The notes: generated by a model from the letters alone, not told the origin. Positions 53,933 through 64,000 are shown, numbered from the stretch's first letter. The stretch: 64,000 nucleotides of DNA from Paractinoplanes ferrugineus (GCF_016862195.1 NZ_BOMM01000060.1:62001-126000), one strand, 5' to 3'. Numbers and translations: made by a program.

Positions 53933-54070
53933 TCGGCGTTGCCAATCCCGTGGCATTCGCCGGAAATACGGGACCGGCCGAGGCTGCTCCGCCGCCGTGC
54001 GGGGTTCGCAACCGCCGGAAAGCCGGCAATGCCGGAATGGCGCCCGCCGCACCGAGCCGACCCACCCGCC

Positions 54071-54130
54071 TTTCCGTGAAGATGTGGCCTCCGGGGCTCT
54101 CCGACACCCCGTTTTCACAGGAAAAAGGGG
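54071..54130. repeat. Hairpin pair related to the 9.6-9.8 kb array
   Basis: A degenerate copy (54071-54091, TTTCCGTGAAGA then GGCCTCC) is followed by a hairpin CCCCGTTTTC/GAAAAAGGGG (54107-54130, one mismatch, 4-nt loop) ending in CCTGG. Order and spacing resemble hairpins 2-3 of the array at 9717-9779. The rest of 53933-54186 has no gene I can support. Confidence 0.6.
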
Positions 54131-54186
54131 CCTGGTCGCCCGGGAAAGCGAACTCGGGAAAGCGAACCCGGAAAGGCGGACAGGGC

Positions 54187-54642
54187 CTAGGGAAGTGGCT
54201 CCAGGACGACGACGGTGGCGGGGGTGCGGCGCAGTGCGGCGTACCCGTCCAGCTGTTTGTTGTAGAACCGCCACCGCTCCCAGAGCCGATCGTGCTCGGC
54301 GCCGGCGGCGGCGGGGCGGCCGCGGACCTGGCGGGTGGCGCCGGCGAGTTCGACTGTGCCGTCCGGGTGGGCCTGGAGGTTGAGCCACCAGGCCGGGTCG
54401 CCCTCGCCCCAGCCGTTCATGGCCATCGTGACGAGATCGGCCCCGTCCTCGTAGTAGGCGAGGATCACGCTGCGCGGGGTTCCGCTGCGCCGCCCGACGG
54501 TGGTCAGCCGCATCATGCCCCACTTGTCCGGCCTGGGGCGCCACAGCCCGCGCCGGCCTCCGCTGATCCGGTAGATCCCGCGGTGCACGGCCCAGGCGGA
54601 GAGCACGACCCAGCGCGGCGGTAGGAACGGCTTGTCCGACAT
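54187..54642 (-). CDS. Deazaflavin (F420)-dependent nitroreductase-family protein
   Basis: 151 residues from ATG 54642. The pattern LTTVGRRSGTPRSVILAYYEDGADLVTMAMNGWGEGDPAWWLNLQAHP is the DDN/F420-binding split-barrel signature. Reduces an unknown substrate with F420H2 or binds F420. It follows the ABC-2 permease gene on the same strand. Confidence 0.92.
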   Translation of the reverse strand: MSDKPFLPPRWVVLSAWAVHRGIYRISGGRRGLWRPRPDKWGMMRLTTVGRRSGTPRSVILAYYEDGADLVTMAMNGWGEGDPAWWLNLQAHPDGTVELAGATRQVRGRPAAAGAEHDRLWERWRFYNKQLDGYAALRRTPATVVVLEPLP

Positions 54643-54706
54643 GGCTTCACTATCCCGACTGGACGCTGTGAACCAGCTGAGCAGAACCTGCGGCGGGCGC
54701 GCACGG

Positions 54707-55582
54707 TCAGCCCCGGCCGTACTCGCTCTCGCCGCGCCGGAAATAGGCGTAACCGGCCGCACCCACCAGCAGTGCCCAGGCGGTCGCCTCGGTCCACAAG
54801 CGCCACGCGGGGGCGACCAGTGGCACGCCGGGCAGCAGTGTGTGGCGGGTCAGGTCGATGAAGACCAGCATCGGGTTGGCCTCGGCCAGGTGGCGCAGCC
54901 GGCCGTGCAGGTGGTCGGTCAGGAACGTCACCGGGTAGAGGACGGCCGAGCCGTACATCCAGATGCGCAGCACGAACGGCGTCAGCCGGCGCAGGTCCTC
55001 GAGCTGCGCCCCGAGCCGCGCGACCAGCAGCGCCAGCCCGGCGTTGAACACCGACTGCAGCAGGATCGCCGGCGCCAGCAGCAGCCAACCGGGGCCGGCC
55101 GGCACACCGCCGGCGAGGACGATCGCCACCAGCACCGCCGCCGACACGACCATGTTGCGCGCCTCGGTCAGGGTGATGCCGACCGGCAGCGCGGCCCGCG
55201 GGAAGTTGAGCGCCCGCACCAGCCCGAGGTTGCCGCTGATCGCCCGCACCCCGGCCTGCACCACCGACTGCGTGAAACCGAAGACGAAGACCCCGATGCA
55301 GAGGTACGCGACGAAGTGCGGCGTGCTGTGCCGGGCCCCGAGGACGACCCCGAAGATCAGGAAGTAGATCCCGGCGTTGATCAGCGGGGTCAGGAGTTCC
55401 CAGGCGGCGCCGAGGCGGGTGCCGCCGAGCGAGGCGGTGACCCGGGCCCCGGCGAAGGCGGTGACGAAATGCCGGTGGGCCCACAGTTCGCGGCCGTACT
55501 CCACCGGCCCCGGCAGTCGGCCCATGGCCCGGAGTCCGTTGTGCCGGGCCAGGTTTCGCAGCGGCATCGCGGCTTGAGTCAT
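54707..55582 (-). CDS. ABC-2 type polysaccharide export permease (Wzm-like)
   Basis: 291 residues from ATG 55582; the ATG at 55747 lies in the divergent intergenic region. Six membrane segments. LGGTRLGAAWELLTPLINAGIYFLIFGVVLGAR and RALNFPRAALPVG are typical of O-antigen/teichoic-acid exporters (Wzm/TagG). Its ATPase partner (Wzt/TagH) is not beside it or anywhere in the window, so it is an orphan here. Confidence 0.88.
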   Translation of the reverse strand: MTQAAMPLRNLARHNGLRAMGRLPGPVEYGRELWAHRHFVTAFAGARVTASLGGTRLGAAWELLTPLINAGIYFLIFGVVLGARHSTPHFVAYLCIGVFVFGFTQSVVQAGVRAISGNLGLVRALNFPRAALPVGITLTEARNMVVSAAVLVAIVLAGGVPAGPGWLLLAPAILLQSVFNAGLALLVARLGAQLEDLRRLTPFVLRIWMYGSAVLYPVTFLTDHLHGRLRHLAEANPMLVFIDLTRHTLLPGVPLVAPAWRLWTEATAWALLVGAAGYAYFRRGESEYGRG

Positions 55583-55782
55583 GACTTCGCCCTCCGACGA
55601 TGAAACGGTGCCGTATCGACGCGGCAGGACCGACGGTAGTCGACGAGTTGGGTGGAACGCAACCGTACCGTCGTCGCGTATCGGGCCCGACCGGCGGACC
55701 GGGCGGAACCGGTCAGGAAACGAGAAGTCTCGGGGCCGGGGCGCCACTAGCGTTTCCGGCAGGACGACACGAGAGGAAGAAC

Positions 55783-56127
55783 ATGAACCACGGCATCAAG
55801 ACCGTCCTGCACCCCGTCGCCGACCTGGGCAAGGCCAAGGCCGTCTACGCCGCGCTGCTGGAGACGCAGCCGTCGGCGGACAGCGAGTGGTATGTCGGGT
55901 TCGACGTCGCCGGGCAGCACATCGGGCTCGTCCCCGGCGGTGGGCCGCAAGGATTGACCGGGCCCACCGCGTACTGGCATGTCGACGACATCGCGGGCAA
56001 GCTCGCCGAGGTCACCGCGGCCGGGGCGACCGTCGAGGAGCAGCCGCACGACGTCGGCGGCGGGCGGCTGGTCGCGAGCTTCACCGACGCCGACGGCAAC
56101 CGCCTGGGACTGGTGCAGGACAAGTGA
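55783..56127 (+). CDS. VOC (glyoxalase/bleomycin-resistance) family protein
   Basis: 114 residues from ATG 55783, behind GAGAGGAAG. A single glyoxalase-fold unit: KTVLHPVADLGKAKAVYAALLETQP, then GPTAYWHVDDIAGKLAEVTAAGATVEEQP and FTDADGNRLGLVQ. Substrate or ligand unknown. Its stop overlaps the next gene's GTG by 4 bp. Confidence 0.9.
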   Translation: MNHGIKTVLHPVADLGKAKAVYAALLETQPSADSEWYVGFDVAGQHIGLVPGGGPQGLTGPTAYWHVDDIAGKLAEVTAAGATVEEQPHDVGGGRLVASFTDADGNRLGLVQDK

Positions 56128-56570
56128 CCGCCGCGCCCCGCTCCCGGGCGCAGCGCCGCGCCGACACCGAGCGCCTGCTCGGCACCGAGGTGGACCTGTG
56201 GGTGGCCACGGCGTCGCCGGACGGCGTGCCGTGGCTGGTTCCGCTCTCTTTCGAGTGGGATGGCACGACGGTGCTGCCGGCCACCTCGGCCGGCAGCGCC
56301 ACCGGCCGTAATCTGGCGGGCGGGGCGGTCCGGCTCGGGCTGGGCGCGACCCGTGACGTGGCTATGATCGACGGCGAAGTCGAGGTCGTCGGGTCGGACG
56401 CGATGTCGCGGGAGCGGGGTGACCGGTTCGCCGCCCGCACCGGCTTCGATCCGCGCGGGACGGCCGGCTTTCGCTGGTTCGTCGTCACGCCGCGCCGCGT
56501 GCAGGCCTGGCGCGAGGAGAACGAGCTGGCCGGCCGAGACCTGATGCGCGACGGACAATGGCTGACCTAG
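56124..56570 (+). CDS. PNPOx/FMN-binding split-barrel protein
   Basis: 148 residues from GTG 56124 (GTGA overlap with the VOC gene). DLWVATASPDGVPWLVPLSFEWDGTTVLPAT and GLGATRDVAMIDGEVEVV fit the pyridoxamine-oxidase-like or F420-dependent split barrel. Ends in VVTPRRVQAWREENEL. Substrate unknown. It precedes the UvrA-like gene by 15 bp. Confidence 0.85.
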   Translation: MTAAPRSRAQRRADTERLLGTEVDLWVATASPDGVPWLVPLSFEWDGTTVLPATSAGSATGRNLAGGAVRLGLGATRDVAMIDGEVEVVGSDAMSRERGDRFAARTGFDPRGTAGFRWFVVTPRRVQAWREENELAGRDLMRDGQWLT

Positions 56571-56585
56571 GGGGAAACGGCACCG

Positions 56586-58937
<2,352 letters not shown>

Positions 58938-58968
58938 TCGCCCGGCGCCGGCGGTGCACCATCATGGG

Positions 58969-59077
58969 GTGGTGACGGATCTGCACGACGCCGCGCAAGT
59001 GTTCGCCGGACCGCGCCCCCGGCATCGACCGGATCCTGTGGCTGGCCAACCCGGCGAAGATCACCCCCTTCGCCTGA
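58969..59077 (+). pseudogene. Remnant of an ECF41 (SigJ-like) sigma factor gene, internal deletion
   Basis: The first part, read from GTG 58972, gives VTDLHDAAQVFAGPRP, like the first residues of SigJ/ECF41 sigma factors. The last part, read in another frame, gives IDRILWLANPAKITPF then TGA at 59075, like the C-terminal NPDKL motif of the same family. The roughly 270 residues between are gone and the two ends meet out of frame near 59015. ECF41 genes usually neighbour epimerase-like oxidoreductase genes, and one such gene lies next to it. This rests on short matches. Confidence 0.55.
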
Positions 59078-59087
59078 GCCGGGTCGG

Positions 59088-59822
59088 TCAGCGGGCCAGC
59101 CATTCGCGGTACGACATCTTGGCGATGACCGTGCCCTCCTTGGCGATCAGCGCGGCACCCTTGGCGGCGGCGAACATGCCGGCGGTGTCGTCGGTGATCA
59201 CCGTGCGCTTGTCGCCCCGGTGTCCGAGGGTGACGCGGCCCAGCTCGTCGAGGGCGAACACCTCGGGGCCGGCGTGCTCACGCGTGCCCAGCAGCGGGGT
59301 GCCCACGCTCACGTCGGCGACCGCCTGCGCCACCTCGGCCGACGCCATCGGCTGCACCAGCGTCGCGGGCAGCCGCACCGTGTCGGCGTCGGCCGTCCAC
59401 TTCAGGACCGAGTCGACGAACTCGAAGAACTGCGTGACCCGCACGATCGAGTACGGCACGGGGCCGCTCCTCAGCAGGTCCTCCTGGAGCACCTTGGCCC
59501 GGTAGTAGTCGAGCTCCGGCACCAGGTCGGCGCCCACGATCGACAGCACGACCGCGTGCCGCACCCCCTGCCGGGCCGCCGCCGTCAGCAGGTTGTCCAT
59601 GCTCGTCCGGAAGAACGAGAGGGCGGCCTCGTCGAACGTCGGCGAGTTGGTCAGGTTGAGCACGACGTCCGCACCGGCCAAGGCGTCCGTGACGCCGGCG
59701 CCGCTGAGCAGGTCGACGCCGTTCGACGGCGAGAGCGGCACCGCCTCGTGGCCGCCCGCGCCGAGGATCTTGACGACCTGGGAGCCGATCAGCCCGGTTC
59801 CGCCGAGCACTGCGATCTTCAT
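59088..59822 (-). CDS. NAD(P)-binding SDR / NmrA-like epimerase-type protein
   Basis: 244 residues from ATG 59822. KIAVLGGTGLIGSQVVKIL is the atypical-SDR nucleotide motif; NLTNSPTF, VVLSIVGADLVPELDYYRAKVLQEDLLR (Tyr-x3-Lys form as YYRAK) and YSIVRVTQFFEF follow. Reaction unknown. It is convergent with the ECF41 remnant and belongs to the enzyme class usually controlled by ECF41 factors. Confidence 0.88.
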   Translation of the reverse strand: MKIAVLGGTGLIGSQVVKILGAGGHEAVPLSPSNGVDLLSGAGVTDALAGADVVLNLTNSPTFDEAALSFFRTSMDNLLTAAARQGVRHAVVLSIVGADLVPELDYYRAKVLQEDLLRSGPVPYSIVRVTQFFEFVDSVLKWTADADTVRLPATLVQPMASAEVAQAVADVSVGTPLLGTREHAGPEVFALDELGRVTLGHRGDKRTVITDDTAGMFAAAKGAALIAKEGTVIAKMSYREWLAR

Positions 59823-59899
59823 GGTTTCCACCTTTGCGTCGAGGCTTCTGACCACTTGGACCGAGCCGGCGGCGGATCTGTGACAGGCCGGCGTCCGCG

Positions 59900-60334
59900 C
59901 TAGGTGGCGAGCGCGTCGGCCAGGGCGCGGGCGTTCGCCTTGTCGACGCGCGGGAAGGTCAGCGACACGCCGTCGCCCCCGGTGCCGAACGCCAGCCGCA
60001 CCAGGCTGACGAAGCCCAGTTTCACCTCGGCGAGGGTGACCGTCTCGCGCGGCACCGCACCGAGGATCTCGTCGCCGGCACCGCCCATGAACGTCTGGGT
60101 CAGGAAGAGCAGCCGGAGGTCGGTGAGCACCACGAACTGCTTGCGGTGCTGCGCGATGAGGTCGGCGGCCACGATTCCGCCCGTACCGAGCAGGAAGCCC
60201 TCCCGAAGGACCGGCGTCAGCCGGCCGACCGTGAGCTTGCCGACCAGCGCCCGGGTGCCGACGATCGGTGTCTCGCCCTGCTGCAACCTGGCCGCGAGCG
60301 TCTCGAACGCCCGCGTCTGAACGATCTCCCGCAC
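59900..60334 (-). CDS. Small protein with bacterial PH-like region
   Basis: 144 residues. The region AQHRKQFVVLTDLRLLFLTQTFMGG, then VTLAEVKLGFVSLVRLAFG, resembles the strand pattern of bacterial pleckstrin-like domains. No membrane segment or signal peptide. Function unknown. Confidence 0.6.
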   Translation of the reverse strand: MREIVQTRAFETLAARLQQGETPIVGTRALVGKLTVGRLTPVLREGFLLGTGGIVAADLIAQHRKQFVVLTDLRLLFLTQTFMGGAGDEILGAVPRETVTLAEVKLGFVSLVRLAFGTGGDGVSLTFPRVDKANARALADALAT

Positions 60335-60424
60335 GATATCCCCGTTCCTCGATGCCTGAACCGCGCAGATGCTAGACCCGCCGCTCCGGTGACATATCGC
60401 CGGGCTCAGCGGGTACCGCCGGGG

Positions 60425-60505
60425 ATGGCGGACGTCGTAGTCGTCGGGCAGCTGGCCCGGGATCTCGTGGTGCAGGCCGACCTGATCGCCCCGGGCCGAC
60501 GTGGT
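60425..60505 (+). pseudogene. Remnant of a PfkB-family sugar kinase N-terminus
   Basis: Reading from ATG 60425 gives MADVVVVGQLARDLVVQA and then the frame drifts into Arg-rich noise. The opening matches the N-terminus of ribokinase/PfkB proteins (strand beta-1 plus DLV). The rest of the gene is missing. No ribosome site is seen. Confidence 0.4.
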
Positions 60506-60604
60506 GCGCGCGCGGCGACTCCCCCGAGGCCGCCGCCCACCGGCCGTCGACGCGGCCGCCCGGCGCCGCAGATCTCGCCCGGCCGGACCGGGCGCGGCCG
60601 CGGA

Positions 60605-61510
60605 TCATTCGAGGGTCAGCGTCACCTGGGCGATGGACGGGTCGGCAAGGAGCTCCTTGCGCAGGCGCGAGGAGCGGGCGATCAGGTCGGCGGCCGGGAT
60701 GTCGTCGTTGCGGGGGGTGGCCCGGATGTTGACCAGCAGGTGCGTGGGGCCCATGTAGACGGCGTGCACGGTGGCCGGCTCGGCGACCCAGTCCTCGCTG
60801 CTCACCCGGCGGCGGATCGGGTCGACCACGTCGTCGGGGGCCGCCTCCTCCAGCAACAGCGCCTTCGAGCGGCGGGCGAGCAGGAAAGCCACGGCGATGA
60901 GCAGGACCCCGATGAGTACGCTGCCGATCGCGTCCCAGGCGGCCCAGCCCGTCCACGCGTGCAGGAGCAGGGCGATCAGTGCCACGGCCAGCCCGACGAG
61001 CGCGGCGGTGTCCTCCAGGAACACCGTGGTGGCGCTCGGGTCGGAGGCCTTCGCCAGGTGTTCGGAGATGGTGCGCTGCCGCTCCGCGGCGGCCTGCTTG
61101 AGCTCCTTGCGGGCGGTGTGCCACGAGTACGCCTCGAAGCCCGCCGCCACCACCAGGACACCGACGCCCACCCAGAGCGATTCGACCGGCTCGGGCAGCA
61201 GCAGACTCCGGATCCCCTCACCGATCGACAGGGTGCCGCCGACCAGGAAGATCCCGAGGGCGGCGAGGAACGCCCAGAAGTAGCGCTCCTGCCCGTACCC
61301 GAAGGGTCGGTCCGCGTCCGGTCCCTTCTCGGACTTGCGCAGCCCGATGAAGAGCAGCACCTCGTTCCCGGTGTCGGCGACCGAGTGCGCCGCCTCCGCC
61401 CACATCGACGCCGAGCCGGTGAGCAGGGCGGCCACGATCTTCGCCACCGAGATTCCGAGGTTGGCGATGACCGCCACGATCACTGTCCGGGAAGTGCTGC
61501 CTTCTGCCAC
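60605..61510 (-). CDS. Cation diffusion facilitator metal exporter
   Basis: 301 residues, six membrane segments. The first metal site is AEAAHSVADTGNE (H-x3-D) and the second is VFLEDTAALVG, where the usual His is Glu. PFGYGQERYFWAFLAALGIF is the CDF loop motif. The C-terminal cytoplasmic domain ends SIAQVTLTLE. Exports Zn2+, Fe2+ or Mn2+ by proton exchange; metal not predictable. Confidence 0.92.
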   Translation of the reverse strand: MAEGSTSRTVIVAVIANLGISVAKIVAALLTGSASMWAEAAHSVADTGNEVLLFIGLRKSEKGPDADRPFGYGQERYFWAFLAALGIFLVGGTLSIGEGIRSLLLPEPVESLWVGVGVLVVAAGFEAYSWHTARKELKQAAAERQRTISEHLAKASDPSATTVFLEDTAALVGLAVALIALLLHAWTGWAAWDAIGSVLIGVLLIAVAFLLARRSKALLLEEAAPDDVVDPIRRRVSSEDWVAEPATVHAVYMGPTHLLVNIRATPRNDDIPAADLIARSSRLRKELLADPSIAQVTLTLE

Positions 61511-61558
61511 GACCGGCCACTACCCACCGTGGCGAGAGGATAAGCGCGCGAGTGTCGT

Positions 61559-62056
61559 TCAGGCCCCGAACTCGTGGTACATCAGGTGCAGCCCGACTCG
61601 GCCCAGGGTCGGGTGCTCGAAGGCGCGCGGGACGGTACCCAGGACCCGGAATCCCAGGTTCTCGTAGATTCGCACGGCCGCGCGGTTCGTCTCGACGACG
61701 GCGTTGAACTGCATTCCGGCGTACCCCTCGGCGCGGGCCCACTCGAGGGCGTCACGGCAGAGGGCTGTGCCGACGCCGCGGCCGCGCGCGAGTGCCGCGA
61801 CCATGAAGCTGGCGGTGGCGATGTGCGCGCCCGGCCCGCCGCGGTTGGCGCCCATCTTGGCCGTGCCGAGCATCTGCTCCCCGGCCACCGCGACGGTGGT
61901 GCGGCCGGGCGGCGCCGCCAGCCAGATGGCGCGCACCTGTTCCGGGGTCATGTCCTGGTCGTAGGTGAACGTCTCGCCGGCCCGCACCACCTCGTCGACG
62001 ATCGCCCGGACCGGCGGCCAGTCGGACTCCTGGAACTCCCGGATGATCTGCGGCAT
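61559..62056 (-). CDS. GNAT-family N-acetyltransferase
   Basis: 165 residues from ATG 62056; the frame reading further upstream is antisense-type noise inside the MFS gene. REFQESDWPPVRAIVDEVVRAGETFTYDQD, ALARGRGVGTALCRDALEWA (acetyl-CoA loop) and VVETNRAAVRIYENLGFRVLGTV are typical of the YncA/phosphinothricin-type branch. It follows the MFS gene by 20 bp on the same strand. Confidence 0.9.
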   Translation of the reverse strand: MPQIIREFQESDWPPVRAIVDEVVRAGETFTYDQDMTPEQVRAIWLAAPPGRTTVAVAGEQMLGTAKMGANRGGPGAHIATASFMVAALARGRGVGTALCRDALEWARAEGYAGMQFNAVVETNRAAVRIYENLGFRVLGTVPRAFEHPTLGRVGLHLMYHEFGA

Positions 62057-62076
62057 GGGCCCGAGTGTCCCAGTTC

Positions 62077-63498
62077 TCAGACCTTGGTGGCCACCAGTTC
62101 GGCGGCCGGTTCCGGGGGCGGGTCGGGGGTGGGACGGCTGGGCAGCACGAAGGCCAGCAGGAGCGCGACGGTGGTGAAGCCGACCGTCCACCAGAAGGCG
62201 ATGTCGAACGCCGCCGCCGGGGTGTGGCCGGCGCCGGCCGTGGCCAGGATGACGGCGAGCAGGGCCACCCCCATCGAGCCGCCCACCTGCTGGGCGATCC
62301 GGGTGACGATGCTGGCGTGCGGGACCCGGTCGTGGGCCAGGCCGACGAAGGCGACCGTCATCAGCGGGATCATCACCAAGCCGAGACCGAGGCCGCGTCC
62401 GAACAGGGCGACCAGCAGCGGCCAGATCGCGGTGTCGGGGCCGGCCAGGGCGAACGGGATCGTCGCCACGCCCACGCCGGCGAAGCCGAGCAGGGCCACC
62501 CAACGGGCGCTCACGTGGTCCATCAGGCGGGCGGCGGCGGGCCGGCTCAGCAGCGAGCCGACGCCCTGCGGGATCAGCAGCAGGCCGGCTTGCAGGGCGG
62601 TCATCCCCCGCAGCTCCTGCCAGTAGAGCGGGAGCAGCAGCATCGCGCCGTAGAGGGACGCGCCGGACAGGAACAGCAGGGTGGTCGCGGCCCACGTCGG
62701 GCGGGAGCGCAGGACCTCGAGGTCGACCAGGGCGTCGCCGCGCCGGCGGAGCGCCCGGAACACGAACGCGGCGAGCAGCAGGGCGCCGGTGAGCAGCGGG
62801 GCGGCCACGTCCGTACGCGAGAAGCCGCCGTTGCCGTGGACGTTGGACAGTCCCCACAGGAGCGCGACCAGTGCGGGTGACAGCAGGAGCAGGCCGACCA
62901 GGTCGAGGGACACGCGCCGGCCGGGCGGGTCGGCCGGGAGCAGCCGCCGGGCCAGGACCAGGCCGGCGAGGCAGAGCGGGACGTTCACCAGGAACAGCCA
63001 GCGCCAGCTGCCCGCGCCCAGGATCAGTCCGCCGATCACCGGTCCCAGGATCGGGCCGACCGCGGCCGGGAGCGCGACGGTGGACATCAGGCGGGTGCGG
63101 TCGGCGGCGCTGCCGGCCGACTGCATGATCATCGTGGTCATCAGGGGCACCATGACGCCGCCACCGATGCCCTGGACCACCCGGAACGCGATCAGGCTCG
63201 GCGCGTCCCAGGCGAACGAGCACAGCACCGAGCCGAGCAGGAAGACGGTGAGCGCCAGCATCCACAGGCGCTTGGCCCCCAGGTGGCTCTGCAGCCACCC
63301 GACCACCGGGATCACCACGCCGAGGGCCAGCAGGTAGCCGGTGCTGACCCACTGGATGGTGGACACCGGCGCGCCGAGTTCGGCGTCCAGTTCGTGCAGG
63401 GCGACGCTGACGATCGTCGAGTCGAGGATGACCGCGACGCCGCCGACGAGCACCGCGACGGCGGTCCGAACAGCAGTGCGTGACATCAAGAGAGCCAC
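62077..63498 (-). CDS. MFS multidrug exporter, DHA2 (14-TM, EmrB/QacA) type
   Basis: 473 residues, about 14 membrane segments. ILDSTIVSVALHELDAELGAPVSTIQWVSTGYLL is the DHA2 motif D1 region; GVVIPVVGWLQSHLGAKRLW is loop 2-3 and GPILGPVIGGLIL is motif C of exporters. Divergent from a TetR gene across duplicated repeats, the classic repressor-pump arrangement. ATG 63486 is an alternative start. Confidence 0.92.
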   Translation of the reverse strand: MALLMSRTAVRTAVAVLVGGVAVILDSTIVSVALHELDAELGAPVSTIQWVSTGYLLALGVVIPVVGWLQSHLGAKRLWMLALTVFLLGSVLCSFAWDAPSLIAFRVVQGIGGGVMVPLMTTMIMQSAGSAADRTRLMSTVALPAAVGPILGPVIGGLILGAGSWRWLFLVNVPLCLAGLVLARRLLPADPPGRRVSLDLVGLLLLSPALVALLWGLSNVHGNGGFSRTDVAAPLLTGALLLAAFVFRALRRRGDALVDLEVLRSRPTWAATTLLFLSGASLYGAMLLLPLYWQELRGMTALQAGLLLIPQGVGSLLSRPAAARLMDHVSARWVALLGFAGVGVATIPFALAGPDTAIWPLLVALFGRGLGLGLVMIPLMTVAFVGLAHDRVPHASIVTRIAQQVGGSMGVALLAVILATAGAGHTPAAAFDIAFWWTVGFTTVALLLAFVLPSRPTPDPPPEPAAELVATKV

Positions 63499-63501
63499 CT
63501 T

Positions 63502-63525
63502 AAGGTACGCGAATGCATCTTACGT
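63502..63525. promoter_or_regulatory. Operator-like repeat, copy 1
   Basis: 24-bp element with TACGCGAATGCATCT at its core, lying directly before the exporter start. It matches copy 2 at 20 of 24 positions, in the same orientation. Confidence 0.6.
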
Positions 63526-63547
63526 CCTCACGGTAGGCCGGCCAGAT

Positions 63548-63571
63548 AAGATACGCAAGTGCATCTAACGT
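63548..63571. promoter_or_regulatory. Operator-like repeat, copy 2
   Basis: 24-bp element with TACGCAAGTGCATCT at its core, 11 bp before the TetR start and 46 bp from copy 1. Its core GATACGC-AA-GTGCATC is an imperfect palindrome, as TetR sites often are. A TAAGAT hexamer (63547-63552) overlaps it. Confidence 0.6.
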
Positions 63572-63582
63572 AGGATGCGTCC

Positions 63583-64000
63583 ATGGAACGCACACGCCGG
63601 CGCGGCACCGAACTCGAGGACGCGCTCCTCGAGGCCGCCTGGGACGTTCTCCTCGAGCAGGGCTACCCGGGCTTCACCTACGAAGCGGTGGCCGCGCGCG
63701 CCGGCACCAGCCGCCCGGTGCTCTACCGCCGCTGGCCGCGACGCGAGGACCTGCTGCTGGCCACGATCCGCAGATCCCTGCTGGCCACCCGCGTCGAACT
63801 GCCCGACACCGGCCGCCTGCGGGACGACGCCATCGGCCTCATGCGCAACGCCGAAGCCGGCCGTTCCCAGATGGTGATGCTGCTCAGCGGCCAGCTGATG
63901 GGCTACTTCCGGGACACCGGCACCAGCTTCAGCGAACTGCGCGACCAGCTCCGCTCGGCCGAGACCGCCACCGGCTTCGAGCGCATCGTCGCCCGCGCCG
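63583..64000 (+). CDS. TetR-family transcriptional regulator (3' end off the window)
   Basis: 139 residues visible from ATG 63583. The N-terminal helix-turn-helix is clear: LEDALLEAAWDVLLEQGYPGFTYEAVAARAGTSRPVLYRRWPRREDLLLATIRRS. The ligand-binding part is cut by the window end. It is divergent from the DHA2 exporter and likely represses it. Confidence 0.93.
   Translation, partial: MERTRRRGTELEDALLEAAWDVLLEQGYPGFTYEAVAARAGTSRPVLYRRWPRREDLLLATIRRSLLATRVELPDTGRLRDDAIGLMRNAEAGRSQMVMLLSGQLMGYFRDTGTSFSELRDQLRSAETATGFERIVARA

Noticed and set aside
61559..63352. Apparent 597-codon protein fusing a GNAT domain to a long N-terminus
   Set aside because: The N-terminal part is a shadow frame of the DHA2 exporter; the GNAT gene has its own ATG at 62056.

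Overview
The window is about 72 % GC, with strong third-position GC bias, GTG starts, F420/mycothiol-type enzyme families and dense two-way gene packing. This points to a mycelial actinomycete; the mix of secreted polysaccharide-active enzymes, an LCP protein and Rho is compatible with Micromonosporaceae (Actinoplanes-like). That placement is inference from style and gene content, not from a marker gene. No rRNA, tRNA, CRISPR array, prophage, insertion sequence or large biosynthetic cluster was seen.

Layout. 0-1.2 kb: 3' part of a GH95 alpha-L-fucosidase. 1.3-4.4 kb: a compact minus-strand operon made of a small protein with three GEDGGGSH(S/T)PP repeats, a Baeyer-Villiger-type flavin monooxygenase and a lipoprotein, divergent from a pentapeptide-repeat protein across a perfect palindrome. 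4.5-9.3 kb: alpha/beta hydrolase, ChoD-like GMC oxidase, small-molecule kinase, secreted clan GH-A glycosidase. 9.3-10.3 kb: a gene-free stretch with hairpins and tandem repeats. 10.3-15.5 kb: a three-gene monosaccharide ABC importer with two upstream palindromes and a TrmB/LuxR-type regulator. 15.5-20.5 kb: diguanylate cyclase, LCP cell-wall ligase, two glycosyltransferases. 20.8-25.5 kb: Tat-exported ferritin-like protein with an NRAMP transporter, nitronate monooxygenase, SurE.

25.5-29.3 kb: a methyltransferase-like/coiled-coil protein with a glycan-type partner, and an unusually short Rho preceded by an attenuator-like hairpin. 29.3-32.4 kb: glycolipid-binding protein, MarR regulator, secreted beta-helix protein. 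32.7-38.2 kb: amino-acid and one-carbon type enzymes (GNAT, MetE C-terminal-like, two PLP enzymes, LURP-one protein, 2-hydroxyacid dehydrogenase). 38.4-42.7 kb: bifunctional PutA with a divergent LysR regulator. 42.7-47.5 kb: L,D-transpeptidase, DinB-like protein, a polyprenol-phosphate glycosyltransferase with a PIG-V-like mannosyltransferase, DUF1963-like protein. 47.5-51.3 kb: hydrolase-LuxR fusion regulator with a methanethiol methyltransferase (MddA-like), PL9 pectate lyase. 51.5-55.6 kb: two MFS exporters, F420-type nitroreductase, orphan ABC-2 permease. 55.8-60.5 kb: VOC and FMN-fold proteins, a DrrC-type UvrA paralogue, then a decay zone with remnants of an ECF41 sigma factor and a PfkB kinase around an NAD-binding epimerase-like gene. 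60.6-64 kb: CDF metal exporter, GNAT, and a DHA2 drug exporter divergent from a TetR regulator across duplicated operator-like repeats.

How they may work together. The fucosidase, GH-A glycosidase, beta-helix protein, pectate lyase and monosaccharide importer fit a soil organism feeding on plant or microbial glycans. The LCP, glycosyltransferase, L,D-transpeptidase and PIG-V-like genes fit envelope glycan building. The repeat-peptide operon at 1.3-3.7 kb is the best candidate for something undescribed.
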